Positions 8,640 through 17,131 of a stretch of DNA of 64,000 nt are shown here, in pieces; within the stretch, counting starts at the first letter, position 1, and each line of letters starts with the position of its first letter. Position numbers and translations under genes: made by a program. The stretch comes from Streptosporangium violaceochromogenes (GTDB lineage Bacteria > Actinomycetota > Actinomycetes > Streptosporangiales > Streptosporangiaceae): the NCBI RefSeq assembly GCF_014654615.1, contig NZ_BNBB01000023.1:1-64000 (forward strand), written 5' to 3'. The notes below the pieces were generated by a model. It was not told where the DNA came from. It made no database searches and saw nothing but the letters and a program-made list of their open reading frames with translations.

Positions 8640-9538
8640 AGTTCCGGCTGATCGATACGGAGAACGACCACCACGACGTCTCCCTGCTGGCCCGGGTGCT
8701 CGGTGTGTCGCGCCAGGGCTACTACCTCTGGCTCCGACGCCGGGAGCGCGGCCCGTCGGCACGCGCTCGCCGCGACGCCGAGCTGACCGAGAAGATCCGC
8801 ACTCACCACACCGCGTCGGATGAGATCTACAGAGCGCCGCGCATCCACACCGACCTGCGTGAGATCGACGGCATCAGGATCGGCCGCAAACGGGTGGCCC
8901 GGCTGATGCGCACGGCAGGCCTGTCGGGCGTGACCCAACGTAGATGTCGCACCACGATCCCTGATCGGCGGGCTGCGGCCGCATCCGACCTGGTCAAGCG
9001 CCAGTTCACCGCCGAAAAGCCGAACCGCCTGTGGACCGCTGACATCACGCATGTGCCGACCGGGCAGGGCTTTCTCTATCTGGCCGTGGTCTTGGACGTG
9101 TTCTCCCGGCGGATCGTCGGCTGGGCGATGGCCGATCACATGCGCACCGAACTGGTCACCGACGCGCCGGCGATGGCGATTCACCAGCGCCGCCCCAGCA
9201 CCGAAGTGATCCACCACAGCGACAAGGGCGGTCAATATACGTCGCTCGCCTTCGGGCAGCGCTGCGCCCAGGCCGAGGTCCGTCCCTCGACGGACCGGAC
9301 CGGGACCTGCTTCGACAACGCGATCACCGAGAGCTTCTTCGCCTCGCTGGAGTGCGAGCTGCTCGACCGGCGGGCCTTGCGCACCCGGCCGGAGGCTGAG
9401 CGGGCGGTGTTCGCCTACATCAAGGGGTTCTACAACCCTCGGCGCCGGCATTCGGCCAACGGCCAGCTCAGCCCGGCCGAGTACGAGCGCCGACAAGCAC
9501 TCAAGAACGTCCACCAAGACGGCTATGCTACCGCTTAG
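8636..9538 (+). CDS. IS3 OrfB, DDE transposase
   Basis: A 300-residue catalytic subunit with an HTH_21-like N-terminal part (YYLWLRRRERGPSARAR, GRKRVARLMRTAGLSG) and an rve integrase core. The DDE residues are visible in LWTADITHVPT, IHHSDKGGQYTS and NAITESFFASLECELL. The C-terminus RRRHSANGQLSPAEYE is typical of IS3-family OrfB. I chose ATG 8636 because it overlaps the OrfA stop, as in related elements. OrfB is intact, so activity depends on whether functional OrfA or OrfAB can be made. Confidence 0.93.
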   Translation: MKFRLIDTENDHHDVSLLARVLGVSRQGYYLWLRRRERGPSARARRDAELTEKIRTHHTASDEIYRAPRIHTDLREIDGIRIGRKRVARLMRTAGLSGVTQRRCRTTIPDRRAAAASDLVKRQFTAEKPNRLWTADITHVPTGQGFLYLAVVLDVFSRRIVGWAMADHMRTELVTDAPAMAIHQRRPSTEVIHHSDKGGQYTSLAFGQRCAQAEVRPSTDRTGTCFDNAITESFFASLECELLDRRALRTRPEAERAVFAYIKGFYNPRRRHSANGQLSPAEYERRQALKNVHQDGYATA

Positions 9539-9584
9539 CCGCAAGCCCTGATGTGTCTACCGAACCGGGGCAACTCCACGCCTT

Positions 9585-9689
9585 CTAGAGCCCAGCTTGC
9601 AACGTTGTCTCCAAAAAGCTGAAGCCGAGGCCGCTCTACTCCGTGATCAACTGGCCGAACTCGACACACAGAACGCGCCGCTCGAGTAG
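9585..9689 (+). pseudogene. C-terminal fragment of a coiled-coil protein
   Basis: Immediately right of the IS, a short frame reads as an acidic amphipathic helix (LQRCLQKAEAEAALLRDQLA) and stops at TAG 9687-9689. It has no start of its own. It is most simply the tail of a gene broken when the IS inserted or when flanking DNA was deleted. Too short to assign. Confidence 0.3.
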
Positions 9690-9700
9690 CTATGTCCTGA

Positions 9701-12499
9701 TCAGTCGAGGCCGTCAGTCAGCCCCAACTGCGCAGTACCGTCGTCGGATTCGGCGACCTGAGTGCGGCGATATTGCGGGTGATCTTGGTCCATTTTTTGG
9801 GCCGCGTGTAGTGGGGCGCTATAGCGGGTGCGGTTGGCCCAGGTGAGTGGCTGGTTGCACAGGCGTGCGGTGAGGACTGCGAGGGGGCGGGGTTGGATGT
9901 CGTCGCGGAGCGGGATGACGTAGATCTCGGTGGCGGTCATCGCGTACCAGTTGGCAGCCATCTCGTTCCTGCGGAGTTGTCCTTCGATGTTGGAGCCGTG
10001 GTCAGCGGCCCAGCGGGTCTTGTCCTCGCCGAGTCGGCCGCTGTTGGCACCGTCATGCTGGGGTGGGACGGTAACGAGCAGCCAGGTTGGGTGACCGAAG
10101 TCGGGGTCAACGCGGAACAGACTCTTCGACGTCGTTTTAGTGTCGTATTCGTCGTCCTCGTTGATCCACGTGGCGCCGAACGGGCGGGGTGTCTCGTAGG
10201 TGTCCTTGTTGATCCGGATCACAGCGACGGGTCGATAGTCCTCCCGGAGGCTGTATCCAGGCAGCCAGGTGGTGCCGGGCTTGCCCGTCTCGCCCTGTTT
10301 GTTGTTGTGTAGGCCGCCCCAAAGGCGTCGAGTGGCGTTGCCGTCGACCGTGACGGTGTACGGGGTTCCGTCGAGGTAGCGGGCGAGGTCGTTTAGGGCT
10401 TGGTCGATGGTCTTGGCGACGGACTTGTGGCCCTTGTTGTCATCGACGAGCTCGGTCATCTTGCCCTCGGGGTAGTCCTCGGCGTGGAAGGCGTTCTGAG
10501 CATCGGTATAAGGCTGCCAGTTGCGATCGGTGTAGCTCCACCCGTGCAGTGTCCATGCCTGGCTTGGGTCAGCCGGAGGCCTCAGGACGGTGGCGGTTAC
10601 GCAGATCTTCGCCGACCGCTCACCGCGACGCTTGCTCTGGCGGCGGACGTGGATGCCGCAGTGCGCGACCTCGGTTGCCTTATATGGACCGATACGGTCG
10701 ACAACACCGCCGACCATGACGTCGTCGATGCGCCGGTCGACGATTCCCAGGCTCCGATAGAGGTCGAGCTGGGCGTAGATCGCCGGGTGGTCTTGGACCT
10801 TTTTCTTGGGTTTGGTCTGCGCCGGATCAACAGGCTGCTTCGCGGTCGTGGTCTTCGTCGTGGCGGTCTTCTTGCCGTCTTTGATGTACTGCGAAGCGAT
10901 GTTGCGGCGGGATAGGGCGCGACGGCTGCGGTGCTTGGCGTCTTCGTCTTCGCCCGGTCGGCCAGCGGGTTCTTCACTACTGCCCTCTATACCCGTCAGT
11001 TCTTGATCGTCCCCTTCGATTGCTTCCTGCTGTTCGTCCTCGTCGTCATCCCACTCGGTCTCGGCCCACACCCCGATCAGGGTTCCCTGCTCCGACTGGA
11101 GTCCAGCTAGGCCGTCGAGGTCCTCCTTCATCCCGGAGTCGGGCCCGTGCTTGAGGAACCGGGGTGCTTCATGGAAGACAGCGGTGACGCGGTCGTCGAG
11201 CAACGCCACCAACTCACCGTCGACCGGGTCGGCTTCGGTGTTGAGTCTGTAGGCGGAGCAGAGGGCGCGGATCATCCGAAGGCGATTCTCGTCCTTGTAC
11301 CACAGGCAGACTAGACGCAACCGCTGGTAGCCCATGGTGCGAAGCGATCTCGCGACCTCTTCGGGGGTGGGCAGAATGTCGGCTTGTTTGCGCTGCTTCA
11401 TTCCGACGGTGTCGACGACGACGTTTGGGCTGATCGCCGTGTCGCCGAATACCTCCCGGAACCTACGGTCGAGTTCGCGTTCGAAGAACAGGCCGACGCC
11501 TGTCCCGATAGGGAATTTGTAATGTTTACTCTGGATAGGCCGAATCCTGGTCAGCGGCCCGCCTGGAGGACGCCACGTGTCGTCCCCGGCTTTCTTGGCC
11601 TCTTGACGCGCACGTTCTTCGTGGTTGATCCGCTCTTGGACGCCGTGTAGGACCGAGTGGTCCATGTTGAGACGGGCCAGAGTTTGAAGCGTCATGCGAT
11701 GGATGACGCGCAACTGACCGCGCCCTGCCAATTCGACCGCAATGATCGGCCTGTCGCTCTTGGTCTGCTCGACCAGGACGGTGCGGGCCCAAGTCATACT
11801 GTTCTGGATGCGGGTCGCGGACGCCGATAGAAAGATGAGCGGGTCGCTGATATTCGCCATGGTTTTCATCAGCATGCGACCGCGAGCCAGGGCGTGTGCG
11901 GTGCCTGCTTTATTCGACCAGGGAAGGTTCCAAGCGATGAACCCGCCATCGCTGTCGGGTCGCAGATGGACCGTCTGTCCGTCTACTTGCCACGGGTCCT
12001 TGCAGAATCGGCGAGCTAAGTCCCAGCCGATGCTTTGATACACCCACGCGTCGGCGTTGGGCTGCCCGCTCGTGGTAGCGAGGAGGTGGTCAGCCAGAAG
12101 CCGCTCCTCCTGAACGGTGCCGGCGATGCGTTCGGCGAGAGTACTGGGCTTGAGTAGGTTTACCTCCTCGACAGTTTGCCCGTTGACCAGCCCGGTGAGC
12201 AGGGTGAAGGTGTCGCAGAGGGTGTCGTCGTCGATCGGCTCGCGGCTGACAAGGAACCCACGGTCGGTATCGAGGTGAACGTAACCGCCGGTGAGGCAGC
12301 GCAGCGCGTTGGTCGCAATCGAGTAGGGCGTCTGAGCATCGCTGTTCTTCACCAACTCCCGGTACTGCCGATCGAGCAGCCGCCACATCGACACGACACC
12401 GGGCTCAAACAGTCGAAGGTTGACTGTGGCGTCTGCAAGTAGGGCGGGGGTGGCCCGATAGGCCAGCAGGTCCAACTGCCGACGGAGTTTTCCAGCCAT
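9701..12499 (-). CDS. pPIWI_RE family protein (predicted Argonaute-like)
   Basis: A 932-residue protein that I assign to pPIWI_RE, the prokaryotic PIWI family named for conserved Arg and Glu residues. Support comes from the three-gene context, the length, an N-terminal module without known motifs, a long acidic and basic low-complexity linker (DDDEDEQQEAIEGDD onward, about residues 490-570), and a C-terminal RNase H-like half. That half has alternating strands (PYTVTVDGNATRRLWGG, PVAVIRINKD, EIYVIPL) and ends in NRTRYSAPLHAAQKMDQDHP, like the C-terminus of PIWI domains. ATG 12499 is used because AAGGAGG lies 10 bp upstream; an earlier start at 12583 is TTG. Predicted to bind nucleic-acid guides or hybrids with its helicase and nuclease partners. 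Whether all catalytic residues survive was not verified. Confidence 0.75.
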   Translation of the reverse strand: MAGKLRRQLDLLAYRATPALLADATVNLRLFEPGVVSMWRLLDRQYRELVKNSDAQTPYSIATNALRCLTGGYVHLDTDRGFLVSREPIDDDTLCDTFTLLTGLVNGQTVEEVNLLKPSTLAERIAGTVQEERLLADHLLATTSGQPNADAWVYQSIGWDLARRFCKDPWQVDGQTVHLRPDSDGGFIAWNLPWSNKAGTAHALARGRMLMKTMANISDPLIFLSASATRIQNSMTWARTVLVEQTKSDRPIIAVELAGRGQLRVIHRMTLQTLARLNMDHSVLHGVQERINHEERARQEAKKAGDDTWRPPGGPLTRIRPIQSKHYKFPIGTGVGLFFERELDRRFREVFGDTAISPNVVVDTVGMKQRKQADILPTPEEVARSLRTMGYQRLRLVCLWYKDENRLRMIRALCSAYRLNTEADPVDGELVALLDDRVTAVFHEAPRFLKHGPDSGMKEDLDGLAGLQSEQGTLIGVWAETEWDDDEDEQQEAIEGDDQELTGIEGSSEEPAGRPGEDEDAKHRSRRALSRRNIASQYIKDGKKTATTKTTTAKQPVDPAQTKPKKKVQDHPAIYAQLDLYRSLGIVDRRIDDVMVGGVVDRIGPYKATEVAHCGIHVRRQSKRRGERSAKICVTATVLRPPADPSQAWTLHGWSYTDRNWQPYTDAQNAFHAEDYPEGKMTELVDDNKGHKSVAKTIDQALNDLARYLDGTPYTVTVDGNATRRLWGGLHNNKQGETGKPGTTWLPGYSLREDYRPVAVIRINKDTYETPRPFGATWINEDDEYDTKTTSKSLFRVDPDFGHPTWLLVTVPPQHDGANSGRLGEDKTRWAADHGSNIEGQLRRNEMAANWYAMTATEIYVIPLRDDIQPRPLAVLTARLCNQPLTWANRTRYSAPLHAAQKMDQDHPQYRRTQVAESDDGTAQLGLTDGLD

Positions 12500-12557
12500 G
12501 AGAAGGGTTCCCTCCTTAGGGGAAGTGAAGGGCGTCTCCCTCAGGGAGGCCAGTTGG

Positions 12558-15500
12558 TCAGGCGTCGGCGGCGCTGGTGTCAATGCCGGCGTAGGCGAGG
12601 AACGCGGCCAGAGCTTCTCGGTAGATCGCGTTCATTCGGCGGCGAGTGTCAGGATGCCATCCGTCGTACATGCGGCGCAGGATGTTCGCCAGGTCGGATT
12701 GCCAGGAGTCCTCGTGGAAGGCGTAGTCGACCAGGTGCAAGGTCATGTCGGTGCCGCCGCGTCGGGCACGGCCAGCAAGCTGGATCATGTCGACGATCAT
12801 TCCCGCGACGATCTCCTCCTGAAGTTCGGGGCGGGCGGCGACGAACCCGGGAGCGGAGCGCATGATCACTCCCAAACGCTGCCAGGCTGCCTGACGGGCC
12901 TCCGCGAGAGCGGCGACGGGGTCGTCTGAGGGCAGAGTAGGCAGGGCCTGCAAGCCGGCGGCGTTGACGCTCGCGTACATCTCGGGTGGGTCGGTGAGCA
13001 GAGCAAGCGGCCGGGTGCATAGGTAGACGGGTGTGATGGCGGATTTGGTGCCGATGACGATGTTGAGGCCGCGGGCGATCCGTGCCATCGGCACGATGAG
13101 GATCCGGCCGCGTGTCGGGAAGGTTTCGAATTCATCCGGGGTCAGCTCGACGACGTCTGGCGGCAGTGGCACCAGTCGCCGTAGTTGCTCGCGGCGGGAC
13201 GCTTCGGCGGGGACGGCGATGCACAGGCCACCGGTGAACCGGCCAGCGTTATGGATGCCGATGGCGATGTGGCGGCAGTGCTCGTAGGAGTTCACCACGA
13301 CGGCGGCGTGTGCGCGGGCCCGGTCGGTGCGCTCGATTCGGGCGAGTTCATTGTGGATCTCGGTGTCGTAGAGCCGTTCCCCGAGCGTGATCAGCGCACG
13401 GCGTTTCATCGCCTGGGGGATACCGGAGATCTGGATGGCCTTGTCGGTGACCGCATCGGTGATCATGTGGCGTTCAGCGCGGATGCTGGCGGGTGCGGCG
13501 TCGGTCATCCACCACTTGACGTCGGTATGGACGTGTTCGCGGACCGCTTGAGGGAAGTAGGCGGTGGCCGACAGCCCCATGACGGGGCGTTCGACTCCGG
13601 TCAGGGCGAGGGACAGGATGCTGCCCAGCTGGGCGGTATAGGTGTGCGGGTCGCCGGTGATGAATTGTGCAGTGAGTTCGGCGTTCTTGTCCGGGTCGTC
13701 CAGTCCGGTGACCCGGTAGCCGACGATCGCGCCGCCGAGCATCCCGTAGGGGAAGATGTTGCCGCCGATCTTCGACTCCAGGCGTTCGGCCAGATCACGA
13801 GCGGACTGCAGACCGACGGATCGTAGTTGGGCGGTCTTGCTGCGAAGCAGGCCGAGTGCGTCGTCGAGCTCGGTCAGCCAAGTCCGCACGAGTAGCAGTT
13901 CGATGGCTTCGCTACGGTCGTGAGCATCGGTGACGGTCTGCTCCAGCGCCTCGTTTAGCTCCAGTTTGACCTGAGCGAGCAGGTCGTCGCCGCGGGGAGC
14001 GAGGACTCTCTCCAGCAAGTCCCGCACCTTCGCCAAGGGGTCGGGCAGTTGGACCGGTGCAGAGTCGGACCGGGTGTCGCTCGTCGCGGCGGGCGGGACG
14101 GGATGCAGGGCGTTGAGGGTATCGAACAGGCCCTTCGGGATGTCCTGCCGATCGGTGATGCCAGCGCTTGGGAACAGCAGAGTGATGAGGCGACGGTCTC
14201 GGCCTCCTGCCAGGTGCCAACCGGTCGTATTGAGACCGGGCCGGTCCTTGGCGGGGCCGCTTCCTTCGTACTGCCTCAGGTGGATGTCCCCGGTGCAGAT
14301 CGACGCCAGCAGGAATTCTGAAAGATACCGGGCATGGCTGATTGTCGGGCAGAGGTCTTTGACCGCTTCCACCGGCAGGTCGGTCTTGTCGTCGTCCAAC
14401 TGCCGGAGTGGAACGGTGCGGCGGTGCCGGGAATCCAAGACGATCTCTCGTGCACATTGTCCGATCGCGACTGATTGGAACTGGTCCACCTCGTCGATCA
14501 TGACGATGTCAGAGCGGCGCAGCACCAGCTCGGCGATCGTCATATCGCCGACCAGACGGCCGTCGGCCAGGACACCGAGCGGGAACCGTCCCATCATCAG
14601 GTTGTGGTGATTGGTCACCAGCACCGACGCGGTCACCGCCTGTCGGTGCTGCTCGAACTTCCCGCAGGTGGTCGACATGAACGGGCATGAGCGCGTGCCC
14701 CGGCCAGGAGGGAGGGCTCGCAAAGCCATACAAGGCTCTTCTCCATCGGGGAGGGGGTGGCTGATCTGGGTGTGGGCCTTCAGCGCACATCCATAGGCCA
14801 GCTGGTCGATTTTCCAGAGCGTCTTGGTCGGCTGGTGGAGGAATGCTCCCTCTACACGGCCCGCAGCCTTAATCGCCCGGTCATGCAACCCCCACGCCGA
14901 CATCAACGGCGTGCACGAGACCGGTGCGGGCATCGTTCTACGGGCGGACAGGTGCTGGAGGTCCTCGTGGATGTCCCAGGTAGTGGCCAAGGTGGCGTCC
15001 ACGGTCGGCAGGACGATCGTGATGGTCATACCGTTGAGCGCGAACCAGGACGCGGCGACCCGGACCAGCACACTCTTTCCTGTGCCGGTGGGTGCGTTGA
15101 GGATCTCCATCGGCCCGGCCAGAAGCCGGATCATATCGCTAGCCTTTACTGAGTCGGTGGTGTTCAACTGACTCGTCAGATCGGTGAGGACCTGCTCCAG
15201 ATACCGGCCTTCCGGCGGGTACCGCAGGTCGATCTCCCGTGCCACCTCCAGCAAGTCGGGCACGTCGATTGTGATCTCGGCCCGATAAGGAGCGGTGACC
15301 ACCTCCAGCGGCTTCACCTCGTCAGCGCCTGAGGTGAAGCCGGGAATCGTGACTTTTCCCTGTACAAGCCCATGGCCAGCCACGTAACGATCGCGGGTGA
15401 GCCAATCCCCCGCCTCGGCAGGCTTGGGTGGCCGCCGTCGCCGATGATCTTTGCCGAGCCGATCCAGCATACGGTCTACGTAGGCCAGCAGATCGCCCCC

Positions 15501-15854
15501 GACGATCGGGATAGCTGCCTGCTCGCGGCCGCTCTCACCGGACAGGCGGAACGGCCATGGGGCTGGACCCTGTTCGGTGGGAGTGAGGAGCTTGCGGGCC
15601 CGGATGCCGAACACGGTCGTCTTGGACAGGTCTTCGGGTGCGGCCACCATTACGGCAGCGAGACGCTGCTTCTCCTCATGCGGCAGGCCTCGCCACCTCG
15701 ACCACTTATCGAGCTGGCCGCTCAGCAGGTAGGCGGCGTACCGGAAAGGGCCGCACGGGTTCCCCTCCTCGTCGTAACCGGGGAAGTAGTGGGCGGCCAG
15801 CGCCAGCGCACAGCAGATGGCAGCATCGTTCTTCGATAGCTTCGTCAGGCCCAC
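12558..15854 (-). CDS. DinG/XPD-like helicase of the pPIWI_RE operon
   Basis: A 1098-residue SF2 helicase. Walker A is APTGTGKS (254-261) and the DEAD-type box is DEVD (454-457) after VTNHHNLM. QLAGRARRGG near the C-terminus is motif VI. Between motifs I and II, Cys356, Cys375, Cys390 and Cys397 are placed like the Fe-S cluster ligands of XPD/DinG helicases. The first 240 residues are an unassigned N-terminal extension. GTG 15854 lies 10 bp after GAGGAGG and overlaps the upstream stop, so coupling is likely. In pPIWI_RE systems such a DinG-type helicase is thought to unwind DNA-RNA or DNA duplexes for the PIWI and nuclease partners; that is known context, not shown here. Confidence 0.85.
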   Translation of the reverse strand: MGLTKLSKNDAAICCALALAAHYFPGYDEEGNPCGPFRYAAYLLSGQLDKWSRWRGLPHEEKQRLAAVMVAAPEDLSKTTVFGIRARKLLTPTEQGPAPWPFRLSGESGREQAAIPIVGGDLLAYVDRMLDRLGKDHRRRRPPKPAEAGDWLTRDRYVAGHGLVQGKVTIPGFTSGADEVKPLEVVTAPYRAEITIDVPDLLEVAREIDLRYPPEGRYLEQVLTDLTSQLNTTDSVKASDMIRLLAGPMEILNAPTGTGKSVLVRVAASWFALNGMTITIVLPTVDATLATTWDIHEDLQHLSARRTMPAPVSCTPLMSAWGLHDRAIKAAGRVEGAFLHQPTKTLWKIDQLAYGCALKAHTQISHPLPDGEEPCMALRALPPGRGTRSCPFMSTTCGKFEQHRQAVTASVLVTNHHNLMMGRFPLGVLADGRLVGDMTIAELVLRRSDIVMIDEVDQFQSVAIGQCAREIVLDSRHRRTVPLRQLDDDKTDLPVEAVKDLCPTISHARYLSEFLLASICTGDIHLRQYEGSGPAKDRPGLNTTGWHLAGGRDRRLITLLFPSAGITDRQDIPKGLFDTLNALHPVPPAATSDTRSDSAPVQLPDPLAKVRDLLERVLAPRGDDLLAQVKLELNEALEQTVTDAHDRSEAIELLLVRTWLTELDDALGLLRSKTAQLRSVGLQSARDLAERLESKIGGNIFPYGMLGGAIVGYRVTGLDDPDKNAELTAQFITGDPHTYTAQLGSILSLALTGVERPVMGLSATAYFPQAVREHVHTDVKWWMTDAAPASIRAERHMITDAVTDKAIQISGIPQAMKRRALITLGERLYDTEIHNELARIERTDRARAHAAVVVNSYEHCRHIAIGIHNAGRFTGGLCIAVPAEASRREQLRRLVPLPPDVVELTPDEFETFPTRGRILIVPMARIARGLNIVIGTKSAITPVYLCTRPLALLTDPPEMYASVNAAGLQALPTLPSDDPVAALAEARQAAWQRLGVIMRSAPGFVAARPELQEEIVAGMIVDMIQLAGRARRGGTDMTLHLVDYAFHEDSWQSDLANILRRMYDGWHPDTRRRMNAIYREALAAFLAYAGIDTSAADA

Positions 15855-17089
15855 TGGACACCTGCCTCCTCGCAGATCTTCGCGCCGAGGTCACCCGCGG
15901 TCGAGACACTCAAACCGAACTCGCTGCATACGCGGCTCAGCAAGGGGAGGCTGGAGGCCCGGTAGTCGGGAACAGCAAGCCAGTCGGCCCCTCCGGCGTC
16001 ACCCTTATCCGCCTGGATCTTCTGGGCCAGCAGCAGCGGGTGGCTGTAATCTTTGAGATCGATCCGGAACTGCGTCTTCTCTCCCGCGCCGGCAACCTCG
16101 ATTTGAAGGTCGTAGGAGTCGAGATCGGGCCACAGGACTGGCGCCAGGCCGCGCGCTTTGAGGGCTTCGTAGAGTGCGACCTCGACCAGACCCGGCACGG
16201 TGGTCCAGCGCCACACACCGCGAGTGAGCGCGGCGTGGTCCTTGACCAGTGTCGCCTGCGGCGTCACGCCATGCACTGTGGGGAACAGCACCTTGTCGTT
16301 GCCCGACCGTGCGACGGGCGCCGATGCGGCGGGGACCAGCTTCGGCGCGCCACCGTCGGCCGGGATTTTGAAGTGGTACTTGGCTCCGAAGTCGCGGTGC
16401 GGTCGGTGGAAGCACTGGACGCTTCCGGACCGACCGCCGCGGGTCTGCTGAAGAGTCACCCGCATGGGCCATTCGCATACCGGACAGGCGAACCACCAAC
16501 GGTCGAAGACCGCAGCGTGCGGAATGTCGGTGTAGAACTGCCGAACGCTACTGGGCAGCGGCAGCTTACGGAGCTTGCTGACCGGCCCGGCCGGATGGTC
16601 AATGAGTGCTTTGCGGCCCTCCACATATACGGTCTGGTCCATGGCCTTTTTCAGGCCAGCGTAGGCCCGTTCCTGGTCCATCTCCGCTTCGAGATCATCT
16701 CCGTTTGCTGAGCGGCCACCGCGAGTCAGCCGAGACAAGGTCCTCAGCACCAGCCGCTGCTCGGCCTCCAGGTCGTATAGGTCGTCGTCGAACTGCCCGT
16801 CTCCAGTGATCAGACGAACGCCTTGCATCTCCTCCGCTGGCACTTCCCCAGGCAGCAGAAGATCGAGGTCTCCGGTGAGCAGTTCACGGAATTCAGCGAA
16901 GGTCAATGGGTGAGAGGGGCCGCGGGCCGCCATGATCCGGCCGTGGGATTCCATCAAGGTGCGTAGTCGATGCTCTGGGGGCGCCTCGGCGTCAGTGAGG
17001 GCCTGCGCTGCCAAGGCAGCGGCCGCCATCACCGTATGCCGGACCTCGGGAGCATCCAGGAGTGAGCTTGGGTCGTTCACACCGGGCAT
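15845..17089 (-). CDS. pPIWI_RE-associated REase-fold nuclease
   Basis: A 414-residue protein. The middle carries a probable zinc site, CPVC (202-205) with CFH (226-228). The C-terminal part looks like a PD-(D/E)xK nuclease: helix VEVALYEALKARGL with E303, strand SYDLQIEV with D327, then RIDLKDY with D344 and K346. This domain order (helical N-terminus, zinc-ribbon-like part, restriction-endonuclease fold) fits the third component of three-gene pPIWI_RE systems. The start is ATG 17089, 42 bp after the regulator stop, and the stop overlaps the helicase start by 10 bp. It probably supplies the cutting activity. The domain assignment is from motif reading, not alignment. Confidence 0.75.
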   Translation of the reverse strand: MPGVNDPSSLLDAPEVRHTVMAAAALAAQALTDAEAPPEHRLRTLMESHGRIMAARGPSHPLTFAEFRELLTGDLDLLLPGEVPAEEMQGVRLITGDGQFDDDLYDLEAEQRLVLRTLSRLTRGGRSANGDDLEAEMDQERAYAGLKKAMDQTVYVEGRKALIDHPAGPVSKLRKLPLPSSVRQFYTDIPHAAVFDRWWFACPVCEWPMRVTLQQTRGGRSGSVQCFHRPHRDFGAKYHFKIPADGGAPKLVPAASAPVARSGNDKVLFPTVHGVTPQATLVKDHAALTRGVWRWTTVPGLVEVALYEALKARGLAPVLWPDLDSYDLQIEVAGAGEKTQFRIDLKDYSHPLLLAQKIQADKGDAGGADWLAVPDYRASSLPLLSRVCSEFGLSVSTAGDLGAKICEEAGVQWA

Positions 17090-17131
17090 GCTAACCAGTG
17101 GGTGTGACAGTTTGAGATTGCGCTCTAACGC

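Larger units (their letters stand above)
8283..9579 (+). mobile_element. IS3-family insertion sequence
   Basis: An element of about 1.3 kb bounded by imperfect terminal inverted repeats. The left end starts GTGGAGTTGACCCG at 8283 and the reverse complement of the right end starts GTGGAGTTGCCCCG at 9579, with matches continuing to GACAC about 26 bp in. It carries orfA and orfB in the usual overlapping arrangement. No 3-bp target duplication is seen (GAA at the left, GCC at the right), which suggests a deletion or recombination next to one end after insertion. It truncates the gene at 8014. Confidence 0.85.
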
